64,000 bases of DNA. It comes from Hippasteria phrygiana (taxonomy: Eukaryota > Echinodermata > Asteroidea > Valvatida > Goniasteridae). How positions within the stretch are numbered: the stretch's first letter is position 1; every line of letters starts with the position of its first letter. The stretch spans positions 1,093,501-1,157,500 of the forward strand of contig JAZGUH010000362.1 in assembly GCA_037893225.1 (NCBI GenBank). The letters run 5' to 3'. Below are positions 1-12,663 of the stretch, in pieces. A model generated the notes under the pieces. The model was not told the origin of the DNA and searched no databases. It saw only the letters and a program-made list of their open reading frames with translations. The position numbers and the translations under genes are program-made.

Positions 1-1165
1 AAAATGTATATATTGAATTTTGCTGTACCCAATTCCAAAATTTCATGATCGTGGCTCACTCAAGTAAGAAATAACAGCCATTTCAAAATTTAGACCAAAT
101 TCAATATAACACAAAGGAATTCTGGGACGGGCTGATAACCATGGCTATTATGAGCTTGCTGTTTATAAAAGGGGTTGATTTCTAGTCTTTTTTCAAGTCC
201 CTGAATTTTTGAAGTATTAAAATCGTAACATTCTTTTCAATATATCTAGCGAACAAAACAAGATATTTTCAAAATTCTTTTTGTTATAGCTTTGGTATGT
301 TTCAAAGATATGCCCTAAAAGGCGAAAATTGTGTGACGTCATGATGACGTCATCAAAAATATGTTTTTTTTTAACGCATGTAAGGGTCAATCCGATTACA
401 AAAATGTATACATTGTATTTTTCTGTACCCAATTCCAAAATTTCATGATCGTGGCTCACTCAAGTAAGAAATGACAGCCATTTCAAAATTTAGACCAAAT
501 TCAATATAACACAAAGGAATTCTGGGACGGGCTGATAACCATGGCTATTATGAGCTTGCTGTTTATAAAAGGGGTTGATTTCTAGTCTTTTTTCAAGTCG
601 CTGAATTTTTGAAGTATTAAAATCGTAACATTCTTTTCAATATATCTAGCGAACAAAACAAGATATTTTCAAAATTCTTTTTGTTATAGCTTTGGTATGT
701 TTCAAAGATATGCCCTAAAAGGCGAAAATTGTGTGACGTCATGATGACGTCATCAAAAATATGTGTTTTTTTTAACGCATGTAAGGGTCAATCCGATTAC
801 AAAAATGTATACATTGTATTTTTCTGTACCCAATTCCAAAATTTCATGATCGTGGCTCACTCAAGTAAGAAATGACAGCCATTTCAAAATTTAGACCAAA
901 TTCAATATAACACAAAGGAATTCTGGGACGGGCTGATAACCATGGCTATTATGAGCTTGCTGTTTATAAAAGGGGTTGATTTCTAGTCTTTTTTCAAGTC
1001 GCTGAATTCTTGAAGTTTTATAATCGTAACATTCTTTTCACTATATCTAGCGAACAAAACAAGATATTTTCAAAATTCTTTTTGTTATAGCTTTGGTATG
1101 TCTCAAAGATATGCCCTAAAAAGCGAAAATTGTGTGACGTCATGATGACGTCATAAAAAAATTAT
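1..1165. repeat. 400-bp tandem satellite, about 2.9 copies
   Basis: Three head-to-tail copies of a unit of 400-401 bp begin at positions 1, 401 and 802. They differ at only a handful of positions, so the array is young or homogenised. Each unit holds the double palindrome TGACGTCATGATGACGTCA near its end. The third copy fades out around 1150-1165. No coding sequence is recognisable. Related sequence occurs in the opposite orientation around 57695-57790. Confidence 0.93.
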
Positions 1166-1289
1166 TTTTTCAAGTCGATAGAATATTGCCCATAGCATTT
1201 GTAAACGTTTACTTTCTTACCGGCCACATTGGCTACTTTTAAACTTGGCAGACACTTACCCCAACTGCTCACAATGTGTGCCGAACCTT

Positions 1290-1915
1290 TACGTCGTGAT
1301 GACGTCATCACATGTTACGTGACGTCATCTTAAAGGGGCAGTTTTTGAAGCCATATATATTAAGAAGTACATGTCCGATTAAGTTGAAAAGTAATATCTA
1401 GGTAGCCCAATAGGTTTATAGATGAAAATTGACATGACATTATTATGATGTCATCACATGTCACATGACGTCATCTTAAAGGTGCAGTTTTTGAAGCCAT
1501 ATATAAACAAAAGTACAAGTCCGATTAAGTTCAAAAGTAATATCTAGGTAGCCCAGTAGGTATTTTAAATAACAAAATTATTGATGTCATGATTACGTCA
1601 TCACTCGTTTCGTGTCATTATCTTAAAGGGGCATTTTTCTCAAAGCCATATATCTTCAAAAGTACAGGTCCGATTTATTTGAAATGTAATATATAGTCGG
1701 GTAGGCAAGCAGGTTTATAGATGAAAATTGACGTGACGTTATGATGACGTCATCACATGTCACGTCACGTTATCTTAAAGGGGCAGTTTTTAAAGCCATA
1801 CATTGTATATCTACAAAAGTACAAGTTCGATTATTTTAAATGTAATATCTAGGTAGGTCAGCAAGTTTACAGATGAAAATGTACATTACGTTATGATGAC
1901 GTCATCACAAGTGAC
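1290..1915 (+). repeat. ~150-bp tandem repeat with CRE-type octamers
   Basis: About four and a half diverged copies start near 1295, 1443, 1589, 1742 and 1895. Each opens with a GATGACGTCATCAC-like palindrome and continues with a second TGACGTCA, the string TTAAAGGGGCAG and a pyrimidine/AT tail. The same unit appears on the other strand at 56805-58060, where it reads as CACCTTTAAGATGA followed by the palindromes. It is repeat DNA without an open reading frame. Confidence 0.85.
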
Positions 1916-2569
1916 TATTACAAACAACTTTAATTATTTTCAAAGTCTAACAAAGAAAACTGGCAGCAGCGCGATTGTTTGACAAACTTAAATTATTGTA
2001 TTCTCATTTCACATCCAAAAAATAAAAAAACAAAAACGAAACAGCCCTGTGTTTGTCCACAAACACCTCCCATTGGCTCTAGTTTTATTTATTTGTATAT
2101 TTTTTTGAAAAGTTTATTTTGGTGATTCTACTTACAAATCCTTACTTCAATAACATTTTCTAAAGCATATTAGAGACTGGATGATTACGAGGACATAATC
2201 AAGATTTTAAAAATGGTAACCATTATACCCTAAAGTATCATTAAATAGTCTCGCCAAACATCAGTATTAATGAGCTTCAAATTCACAAAGTTACTTGCTG
2301 GCACAGTTACCCTAACAAAAATGAGAAATGAAAACATCTTAATATTTAGCCCCCAAAATCTAAACAGGGCGAAAATGAGATGTCCGTAAATTATTTTAAA
2401 AGATTTTAACCATCAAGAGTTGATTTAAACAGAAAATGCTGCGTGCAAAGTTTGTTGGATAAAATATAACTCTTTTTATATGGTGTAAAAATGAAAGTTA
2501 TAAGTTATAGCTGTTTTCTCTTCTGGCCCAACTCTTGAAGTGAAAAAGGATTCCGTCGGCTGGGAAACA
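1916..2569. other. AT-rich interval, no gene seen
   Basis: AT-rich sequence between the satellite block and the LINE fragment. I see no exon, RNA gene or clear repeat border in it. Confidence 0.5.
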
Positions 2570-4183
2570 TACTAATATTGTTCCAGTTTTCAAGGTAAAG
2601 GGGGTCGTACATCTTTTGACTCTTATAGGCCAATATCCCTAACTTCAGTTATATGTAAGGTGTTCGAAAAAATTATTCACGATTATATTTACACTGTATC
2701 ACCAACTCGCTGTTGTCTCCACAACAATTTGGATTTCGGCCTGGTTTTTCTTGCAATAGCCTCTTGTCCAAAATGTATCATGAATGGGCCAGTATCCCAG
2801 ATCTAAGAAACCCCCCCCCTGATATCCATTGCATTTTGTTTAGATTGGACGCGAGCATTTGACAAAGTTTCACATAAACTGTTGGTAACAACACTGTATA
2901 GATTCGGTATTATGCAACAGCTTGGTGGTTGGATACAGGACTTTTTGAATAATAGGTCTCAGAGTGTTGTATATGGTGGTAAAGTATCCACTCAAGTAAG
3001 GGTCACATCTGGAGTTCCACGGGAATCCATTTTAGGACCACTTTTGTTTATACTGTTTACAAATGATCTCCAACACTGCGTTTCTCCTGGCACATCAATG
3101 TACCTGTATGCTGATGACGCTGTCATATTTAGGCCCGTCACCAACCATGTTGATGCATATGCGTTACAAACAACACTTGATAGTATTATATCAGAGTAAA
3201 AATAACGGTATGTCACTTAACCCATCAAAATGTGCTTTGTTACCCATTTCTAGGCGTCGTCAAAATGTATTCCCTCACAATTACAATATACTTGGCGATA
3301 ATATATTGGTTTCTAAGGAACATAAATATCTTGGAGTAATAATACAGTCTGATCTTAAATGGCAAAAACATCTAAATGCCGTATGTTCTAAAGCATCTCA
3401 AACTCTTGGTCTTATCAAGAGAACTTGTGGGCACACTAACATTTCATACCAGCTGTATTTAGCCTTGTGTAGATCGATCATTGAGTACGCTAGCCCCATA
3501 TGGTTTCAGTCTAAGAGTTATACAAATCGTATAGAAAAGATTCAACGGGATTTTACACGATTGTATTTTAAGCAACATGCAATTAACCACGACACAGCTG
3601 ACTATTTGGATTACTCCCAGCGACTGTCTGTACTAAAACTTCTTTCGCTTGAATCAAGGGGGAAACAGTTTGAGTCTCTGTTTCTGTTACCAATTTTTTT
3701 ACAATCTTAATACTGGTATTGATAATTCACTCTTTCAAGTTAACCATCGTAGAAATTTCCCAACCTGTGTAATTCCGTTCTCTAGATGTAATATTCTTAA
3801 GAATTATTTTTTTCATCGCCTGCCTGCTTTGTGGAACTCATTACCCATTGAAATTCGTTGTTTCTCTTTACTTTCCTCATTCAAAAAACAGTTTTTTCCT
3901 TGAGTAATGATTCAGTAAGGACAGCAGTTAGGGGTAAATTTTACTTTTTTTATTCTCATTTTAAATGTAAGTGTGTGCGTTAACTTTCGTGTTTTAGTAC
4001 GTTATATTTTGTCTATTTCACATTTTAATTGGGCAGACCTTTGGGTCATAGGAATTTTTTTTCCTCCACGGTCTTGCCTTCTCCACATTTATTATTTTTT
4101 ATGTTGATTTTTATGCAGATTATTATCCTGTGTTTTATAACGATATTGTATCTATTATGTGGAGAGAAATAAAAAAAATAATG
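2570..4183 (+). mobile_element. Degenerate non-LTR retrotransposon (CR1/Jockey-like RT), 3' part
   Basis: A reverse transcriptase relic is spread over several frames. The early RT block containing SYRPISLTSV lies near 2610-2660. The block 2882-3199 carries an altered GVPRESILGPLLF motif and the catalytic YLYADD. The stretch 3195-3710 covers the thumb and C-terminus, with KYLGVIIQSDLKW, and the terminal LPALWNSLP motif lies at 3820-3903. At least three frameshifts separate these pieces, and the endonuclease half is absent, so it is 5' truncated and dead. The 3' region ends in an A-rich stretch near 4160-4183. That is only some 15 bp before exon 2 of receptor A, so the insertion directly abuts the splice-acceptor region of that gene. 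Confidence 0.85.
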
Positions 4184-4197
4184 TGGTAATTTCTCTG

Positions 4198-7100
4198 AAC
4201 CTATAGATATCAACGAACTTGACATCAAATTCGCAAATGGAAGCGCCCCCAACGAGGGCAGGGTGCTTATTCGCTGGTCCCCTGACTCTGCCTGGACAGC
4301 CCTGTGCTACAGTCCGATTTCTGCCACCGTCTCATTCCAGATGTGCAGGAAGCTCGGTTACCCGTTTGCTTGTGGCCACGGCGTGGCAGGGGCGCGTGGC
4401 ACCATTGATTCTTCACTGGCGAACATTATGAGCGTTTGGTACTTGATTGAATGCTCCATGGGCCTGACCGATGTAACGGTTGGTGGATGCTTCATGGTTC
4501 CCATACTTCAATGGGATCCTCGTATAGAGTTGTGTACCCATGAACGGGACACCTGGCTCACCTGCGGATATGCAGGTAGGCCTCATTGCGCATGTATTTG
4601 TTACGATCAGCAGCGTTAACCCTGTAATGTGCCATGACAATATACACGCACTGTTACACCACGGTGACCTACTTAACAAAACAGCGCAATGGCACACCGC
4701 AGAATTAAATAGTTTTCCGGAAAACTGGGCACACCGGATAACTGAGACCGTGGCACAGGCTGCTGATTGGTATATTGTACATGCGCGGTCCTGTCACATT
4801 TTAATAAGATTATGGAAGCATTAAATTTTGTGCTTCCAATTATTGGCAATTTTGAATTGCTATGTAACAAATAATATTAACAATATTAAAAATGATAAAC
4901 ATAATTTTGCAAAGGAACCATCCTTCAAGAAATATCAGGAATCTACTTGATGTTTTATAGAATTACAACTTTTGTAAAGATTTACTTCCCTGTCTGCAGG
5001 AATGCCCGATTTCGAATTACGGCTGGTAGAGGGCGCTGTTGGTGGACGTACTGAACTCCTGCAAGGTCGCTGTGGTGGGATCGAGCAGTGGGGAGCCATT
5101 TGCAGCAATACGTTTGACGGTTTAAGGGCCGGGAAAGTAGCCTGTCGTAATCTTAGACTGTCTGATGACGCCATATCGACAGGGTGGGTATCCTTTGATC
5201 AAGTCAGTGTGCACCACCAGCCCAACTACACGTTGTTCGTGGACATCGGCTGCATCGGCTGCATCGGCAGCGAGGCGAGTTTGGCAGAGTGCCAACATTA
5301 CTCGTTGCTGCAGTGCCAAAATTACGCCACCCTTGAGTGTTTCACCGGTAAGTTTATGAAGTCCCTCATCAGTTGTCAATATATCATCTAAAACTGTATA
5401 TACTATGAAATTCCTGGATATAGCTTTCATGTGGAAAGGAAATGGAAAATGATCTATGACCGTCCACAATTCTATCTGAATCAATAATTATGACGATTGA
5501 TCTTCGGACCCACATCAAATCTACGTCTACATATTACACTATGATCATGGTTGTGCAGGCAGTTTCATAGCAACAATGATCCAACAATGTAGTATAATGA
5601 CATCCCTTTAATATGCTTCATGTCATTTTGTATCACTTTTAGAATGCCCTTTTTGTATTCTTTAAGGACCATAGAAGTTCGAACAGCCTAGTCTGTGCTG
5701 TGACTATACTATTTGTAACAACGAATGGTTTACTGTCGCTCTGTACTTCCAGCTGTGAAACATATAGGGCGGGATTATTTCACCCTATCAGATTAGGCCT
5801 ACTGAATCCTGCCCTGTGACTATTTACACGCTTTTTTACTTGTTCCCACTTGTTCGCAGAAATCAGGGGGTACAGGGAGACTTCTTACCTGTGTTGTTCA
5901 AAGCAACTCTGTGGTGATCAATGTCAACAGATTCATCCAATAACGACAGCCTCTGACGACATATTCCACTACTGCCAATGCGACGACGCGTGCGTTTTAT
6001 TCGACGACTGCTGCTACGACCACGCAGCCGCTGCGTGCAATCCCGGGGTACCAAGCTTGGAGCGGGGAGGGGTTACAGCTGATCAGTGTGGATGCGTGTG
6101 GGTACCAGGCAGTCAGTTCACTCATGTTGGCTATGTGGCCGCAGACCGTTGTCTAATCAGTTGGATGGACGAGGGGACGCGTGATTTGTGCGAGAGCGCC
6201 ATCAACGTAACCGACGTCATTGGGTCGATGCCAGTCTACGACAAGCAAGGGGTGGATTTTAAGAACATCTTTTGCGCCATATGTAACGGTAGGTCCTTAG
6301 AAGGACTGCGCAGGTGGGATGTATCTGGGTCTGATAACCAAAATCACCATACCTTGGTAGTGTTCCACCCGTCTCTCAATCAGTACCTGCCGTCAAAAGG
6401 CTGGGTCGTTACACCACCGTTGGGTCACACAGCAATAAGAAAGTGTCCCGCCCATATTGTTAGCACATGTCTAGATGAATTTAGCGGCACTGAAGTAGAG
6501 GAGGCATGTAGAGCGTACTATGCACCAATTCGACTGGATAAGATCAACATACGCTATCGCAATCCACATTGCGCAATATGCAACGGCCGGGAGGTTGTAC
6601 CGAAAAATTCCTGCACAGACCAGGTATGTCAGGAATCATGTGATCCAATTCCATGGGGGCCCTGCAAAGGCGTCTGCAGTCCCTACGATTACTTCTTCAC
6701 GATTCAGGTTCTCTTTGACTTCTCCTCCTCTTCCTCCATCAGTGGAGTTTCTTGCTCCGATGGTCAGATCTATGATCCATTTCTGGAGAGGTGCCGTGCG
6801 CTGACATGTGCAGCCGGGTATTAGATAAAAGGCGACGAGTGTGTGGTTGTGGATCCAATCTCCCTGAGTTTTAACAACACTGAGAATGTATCTGCAATCG
6901 AGTGCTTATCAAGACGTCTTGGACAAGACTCCACAGGGATACAGGTGTTGATGGTGGATAACGGTGTCGTGATGCCTACCCAAGACACAGTTGCGTTGTC
7001 TGTTTCTATTCTTCTGACTTCGGCTCGTGATGCCCTTGACGTTGAAGCACCTTTTGATGTTTTCATTGATTCGATCAAAAATTCCACTATGGCTTCGCAG

Positions 7101-7805
7101 TTTGTGTGCAACATATCCCAACTCTCCATTTTCACGACTTTCGACCTGGGCGAATCTGGTTATTGTAGCACGGAAAATGGAAACGAAACCTTTCCAGGTT
7201 ATAGTGGATACCTCTTTGTCACAGTGAGATACAAGAAATCCACAGATGATGAACAATACACAAAATATGAATCGTCACCTTTATGCCTAGAGGTTTTAAA
7301 CCTAAACTGCTCATCTCTCTTGACGTTGGAAGATTTTGAGTGCCAAATCCTATCAGGCGGTATTCTGGAAGTTGTTGCAAGTGGTGCACGTTTGTCTGCT
7401 GCTGAGTATGTCATTTTCCCTGACGGCACAGCTGTCACCTGTCCCTTTACATGAGAGGCACCAGAGGGGTTGGAACCGCAAATTCGACGGGCAATTTCGT
7501 TTGCTGGAAGCTGTCTGTCACTGCTTGCACTTCTGGCCACGTTCTTGACGTACTGCGTCTTTCCAGAGCTTCGGAACACGGCGGGCAAGTCCGCCATGAA
7601 CCTCGCGGTGGCGCTTTTCATTGCCATTTTGCTGTTTCTGCTGCCTGGCTATCTAAGGCATGACCACGCGCTCTGCGTTGCCGGGGCCGCCTTGGCGCAC
7701 TTCTCTTGGCTAGCAGCTTTTGGCTGCATGTCCATCCTCAGCGTCAGCGTTGCTCGTACGCTGACGTCGAAGGTTTCCAGGCCGCATCGGCGGTCAAGAA
7801 TCGAC
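4198..7805 (+). pseudogene. Receptor A: SRCR-SRCR-somatomedin B-7TM receptor pseudogene
   Basis: Three coding blocks match receptor B almost base for base. They are 4198-4575 (first SRCR-like domain), 5000-5347 (second SRCR domain) and 5860-7805 (somatomedin B, cysteine-rich ectodomain, TM1-TM3). Introns are short, and the two internal donors and the next two acceptors are intact. Four defects argue that it is dead. The AG expected before exon 2 (4196-4197) reads TG. A CAG codon has become TAG at 6822-6824, and a GGA codon has become TGA at 7452-7454. The sequence also stops matching B after 7805, so TM4-TM7 and the last exon are missing and LINE sequence follows. No signal-peptide exon was found upstream. 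Exon 3 carries a short internal duplication reading GCIGCIG and a compensating deletion, leaving its length equal to B's. A truncated secreted product from an alternative start cannot be excluded, but nothing here supports one. Confidence 0.9.
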
Positions 7806-7875
7806 CTGGGTCCCGTACTCTCAGGGTTACGAGTAGAGGTTTTAACACAACATCGCAGGGCGGAGGTCTTCTTTT

Positions 7876-8121
7876 CAGGGATGTAGTCGAGTCCATCACA
7901 AGTCCCTGCAAGTCCATCACAAGTCCATCTCAAGCCCTCCAATCCTAATTCCAATCACAAGCCCTCCAGTCCTAATTCCAATCACAAGCCATTCAAACGA
8001 GCTTTGACAAAGGCATTCCTTTGTCATTGTTCATCCAGTTACTTGTGACCGGCTTTATGTAAGGACTTGTGACTGGACTTGTGAAAGGATTAGGACTTCC
8101 AGGGACTCGACTACAGCTCTG
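7876..8121. mobile_element. hAT-type MITE with 8-bp target-site duplication
   Basis: Terminal inverted repeats read CAGGGATGTAGTCGAGTCC at the left and, on the complementary strand, CAGAGCTGTAGTCGAGTCC at the right. The element is flanked by a perfect 8-bp direct repeat CTTCTTTT (7868-7875 and 8122-8129). That TIR style and TSD length are the hAT signature. The interior has a 27-bp direct repeat and no transposase, so it is non-autonomous. It sits in the 5' region of the LINE. A second element with similar ends is at 40874-40991. Confidence 0.88.
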
Positions 8122-8922
8122 CTTCTTTTGTGGATGAAGTCAACGGCCAGGGCGGAAGGGCTCCAAGATGAGCTCAACGACCACGTGTTTAGAACCAGGG
8201 CGTACCATATTGTTTGGATTTCGATTTTCGATTTCGAGAGAGAGGGCTCCGTCAGGCTGTAAATTTGCCCTAGATACACTTCATGATGACAACCAATCCT
8301 CAACTGATACCGGATCGGTCGCATCCCGGGTTAACAATGACCGCGCCTTCAGCCATGCACCAGGAGGGAGGTGACAAGTATGCTACTAGTGCCCACAAGA
8401 TCCGTGGGAGAGATGACATTGTCATCGGCACATGGAACGTTAGAACATTGAGAGCCGCAGGCAAACTGAAAGAAGTTACACATGAGATGGAAAGATATCA
8501 GTGGAACCTCCTTGGCCTCTGCGAAATGCGTCGGAAAGCATTAGTGAATCATCCACTGAAGGACAAGGTTTACTTCAGCGGCACAGACAACAAACATGAA
8601 CATGGTGTTGGTTAAAGACATTGTGAACACTGTTATGGGATGTCGTCCAACCTCTAGCAGGCTTATCACCATCCGCCTGAGGGGAACACCATTTAACATA
8701 ACAGTCATACAAGCCTATGACGACAAGTGACTATGACGACAACGCTGTATAAGAATTCTACAATCAACTACAAGATGTTTGAGACTAGGTACCCAAGAAG
8801 GTCTAATTGTATCAGAAGACTGGAACTCAAAAGTGGGGGAGGATACAAAGCCAAACTGGCAAGGGTTCTGCGGGCTTTTCTGCAATGCGGAATCAAACGA
8901 GAGAGGCAGTCTTCGGCTCTTG

Positions 8923-9093
8923 CACTGTAAAAACCAACGGCTAACACTTTGTTAACACTTCAACGCGTTAATATTAATATTTTACACGTAAAGGTAGGAG
9001 GCGTTGCACACGATTAACGCCTCCTATACATTTACGTGTACAGTATTAATATTAACGCGTTGAAATGTTCAAAAGGTGTTAGCTGTTACAGTG
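8923..9093. mobile_element. 171-bp hairpin MITE with CACTGTAA ends
   Basis: The whole element is nearly palindromic. It begins CACTGTAA, ends TTACAGTG, and holds an ACGCGTTAATATTAATA arm on each side. It interrupts the LINE endonuclease reading frame. Joining the flanks restores the expected codons (CTT CGG CTC TTG then GAG TTT GCC) with a dinucleotide TG duplicated. CACTG termini with a 2-bp duplication fit the EnSpm/CACTA group, although the assignment from ends alone is weak. Confidence 0.8.
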
Positions 9094-10870
9094 TGGAGTT
9101 TGCCGTATATAATGACCTAGGCGAACACTTTCGGCCCTCACGAAGTGTCTAGAAGATGGACCTGGCATAGCCCCTGTGGACAAAACCACAATCAGATTGA
9201 CTACATCATGGGGAAAAGACGCTTTTTAACATGAATCAATATTGTCAGAACGAGAAGCTTTCCTGGAGCTGACATTGGAAGCGACCATGACTTGTTGATG
9301 ATGAACTTCCATCTTCACCTGAAGATTATCAAACCAAAACAGACAAGACTGAAGTTTGATCTTGAGAAATTGAAGGATCTAGATGTGGCTGAGGCGTTCT
9401 AAGCTATGATAAGTGGGAAATTTGCACCTCTTACCATATTTGACGATGAAGACTCGGATCTTGACTCGATGACGTGACCAGCACTTTCAATACTAAAGTG
9501 ACAGATGCAGCGAACAAGTTCCTTGGCAAATACCTTTGGACAAAGAAACCCTGGGTCACAGCAGATATTCTCAAACACTGCGACAACAAGAGAGAATTAA
9601 AACAGAATAAAAGTGGCCAGGTTGGAGCACAAACGTATAGAGAAATAAACAACAAAATCAAGAAGGGCACGAAGAAAGCAAAACAAATTTGGATACACAA
9701 ACAGTGCAGAGAAATTGATGACAACCTGAGTAAGAAGGCTTACCAACTTGTGAAGGACCTGACAACCGTTAGACAGCGAAAAACAACAATCACCACCATC
9801 CAAGACAAATCAGGAAATTGCCTTACAAGAGAGCAAGAGATTCTCGACCGATGGACTGATGAATACTGCACAGATATGTACACACATGAGATCAATGGAG
9901 ATCAAGCAGTTTTAAACTACCCACAGACCATCGAAGATGAAGGAAATTATCCCATCCTTCGTGAAGAAGTGGAGGCTGCAGTAAGATCACTACAAAAGGG
10001 AAATCTCCGGGGGTCGACAACATACCAGCAGAACTTATTGTAGATGGCGGTGATACCCCGATCACTGCTGGCAAACAGGAGAGTGGCCCACCCTATGGAC
10101 CAGTCGTTAGACATCACACTCCCTAAGAAAGGCAACTTACAGAACAATAAGCCTCATAATATATGCCACCCGAGCAAAGTCATGCTGAAGATCATACTAC
10201 ACAGACTTATGCCCCAAGCAGAGAGGATCATTGCTGTGGAACAGACAGGCTTTCGGACAGGATGGAGCACCACAGAGCAGATCTTCAATCTCAGAATTTT
10301 GTGCGAGAAACATCTGCAACACCAGCAAGACATTTACCATGTGTTCATATACTTTAAAAAGGCCTTTGGCAGGGTATGGCACGCAGCCTTATGGGCTACA
10401 ATGAGGATGTATAACATCAGCCCTGACCTTGTCCGAGTCATTGAACACCTCCATGACAAGGCCACCAGTGCAGTCCTCAATAATAACACCATAGGGGACT
10501 GGTTTCCAACCAAAGTTGGAGTTCGACAGGGTTCCCTACTCTCTCCCACCCTATTCAACATCTTTATGGAGAACATCATGACTGAGGCGCTCAAAGACCA
10601 TGTATGCATTGTCAGTATTGGAGGCAGGACCATCACCAATCTTCGCTTTGCTGATGACATTGATGGATTAGAAGGAGAAGCGCAAGAACTAGCCCACATG
10701 GTGGAATGCCTTGACAAGACGTCTTCAGCCTTCGGCATGGAAATCAGTGCCGAAAAGACCAAGCTAATGACAAATAACACAAACGCCATAACCACAGAGG
10801 TCGGAGGCTTGAAACAGTTCCAAGTTTCGAGTATCTAAGATCTATCGTCAAACCTGAGATACTCTCCAGG

Positions 10871-12663
10871 TTAAAAATGTTAAAATGATTAAAATTGCTT
10901 CCCCTTATATTACTAAATCTTTAACTTATATTTTTAACCTCTCCATAACATGCGAGCAATACCCTAAAGTTTGGAAACACGCCTTGGTAACACCAATTCA
11001 CAAGGGAGGAGATAAATGTAGTACAGGTAATTATCGGCCTATTTCTATACTGCCAATTATCTCTGAGATTCTAGAAAGATGGGTGCACTCGGCAGTATAT
11101 AGCTACCTCGATGATAACAATTTGATACCTAGTTGCCAATCGGGATTTAGACCCTTGCACTCAACTGAAAGCACTCTACACGATTTAACAAACAAGTGTT
11201 TTGAGGCTATGGAGCAAGGTGAAGTTACGGGTAGCGTGTTCATAGATCTCAGTAAAGCTTTTGATTGTGTGGATCATGTAATCCTACTAGGCAAATTGAA
11301 GAAGCTGAATTTGTCATCTTCTGGAATTAATTGGTTTAAGTCGTACCTAGACGGTCGTAGTCAGTCTGTAAATATTAAGGGCACAATATCGAAGGTCTTG
11401 CCCATAGACATAGGCGTTCCACAAGGGTCGATCTTATGGCCACTTTTATTCATTGTTTATAGTAGTGATTTTCCATCCTGTATACCCAAAAATTGCAACT
11501 TATTTATGTATGCAGATGACTCCACGTTAACTTGTAGCTCCTCTAGTATTAACGAAATAGAAAGGAACTTAAATGTAGCTCTTGCTAGTATTCACAACTG
11601 GTGCCAAAGAAACAAACTAGCATTAAATGCCAACAAAACCAAATGTATGCTTATTGGTTCAAGGCAGAAAATATCCAACGTCGACCTGAACGTGTGCATT
11701 GCTGATAAGGTTATCGAAAAAGTGAAATCTTGTAAATGCTTGGGTGTAGTTGTTGATGAAACATTAAGTTGGGGTACACATGTTGAATACGTAAGGAAGA
11801 CTGTTTCGTCTAAATTGGGTGTGTTAAACAGAATTCGTGATTACGTTCCCCAAAGCAGCCTGCACACACTCTTTGTAAGTTTAGTTATGCCATCTTTAGA
11901 GTATTGCTGTACGGTGTGGGGAGGAAGGTACATATCTCACGACAATACCCTCAACAAATGTCTCAAAAGAGCCGCACGGATAATCCTTAAATGTACCTCC
12001 CTCACCCCCTCAGCTGATATGTTTGCCAGACTAAATTGGATTCCTTTTAAAGAAAGAGTTCAGTCCAAAAAGGCTATCTTTGTTTTCAAAAGCCTTAACA
12101 AAATGACTCCTTTGTACATGACAAATCTGTTCACACCACTTACAGTGATTCGTGAAACACGACAATCGACCAAATGGCACTGAAAGTTCCTTTCGCCAAA
12201 AAGGAATGCTACGTGACAAGTTTCGCTGTGAGTGGTGCCAGTATATGGAATAATCTGCCTGAACAAATGAGAACCATAAACTCCTTAAGTACATTTAAAT
12301 CGGAGCAACGTAAAGCCATCTATCCGTGATATTTCTGTCATTTACGCTGATCTGCGGAGTTATAAACTTGGTTGCCAAAATACTTTGGAGCCGGATGGGA
12401 ATTTCCCCTTGTTTTTCACCCTAAAATGTTTTTTTTCGCGGGTTTTTCGCCCATCCCGTAAATCGGCAATAGGCTTCTGAAGAGTTGAAAAGTTAACCGA
12501 AAATATATTTATTTGTGTAAACATTACTGTATTTGTTTAAATATGTTGTATGAATGTGTAAATATTCAGTTTTAACTAATAATATGCAGGGCCCCAATGG
12601 AAACCAGTTTTAAACTGTTTTGGGCACACCCTGGGTAAAGAAATGTAATAAATAAATAAATAG
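10871..12663 (+). mobile_element. Nested LINE: 5'-truncated CR1/Rex-like RT, nearly intact ORF
   Basis: A 432-codon open frame (10885-12183) encodes an RT. It contains GNYRPISILPIISEILE, the finger/palm block VFIDLSKAFDCVDHVIL, GVPQGSILWPLLF and the catalytic FMYADDSTL, followed by a thumb and the C-terminal region. A single frameshift near 12165 separates it from the usual terminal block ending NNLPEQ...FKSEQRKAI (to 12330). The endonuclease is missing. The 3' end finishes in a TAAATAAATAAATAG tail, as in CR1/Rex-type elements. It was inserted inside the outer LINE: the host frame breaks off at 10870 and resumes at 12664. No target duplication is obvious. Confidence 0.88.

Noticed and set aside
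1..1165. CRISPR-like or phage-type array
   Set aside because: Units are 400 bp and nearly identical throughout, with no spacer structure, and the surroundings are animal DNA.
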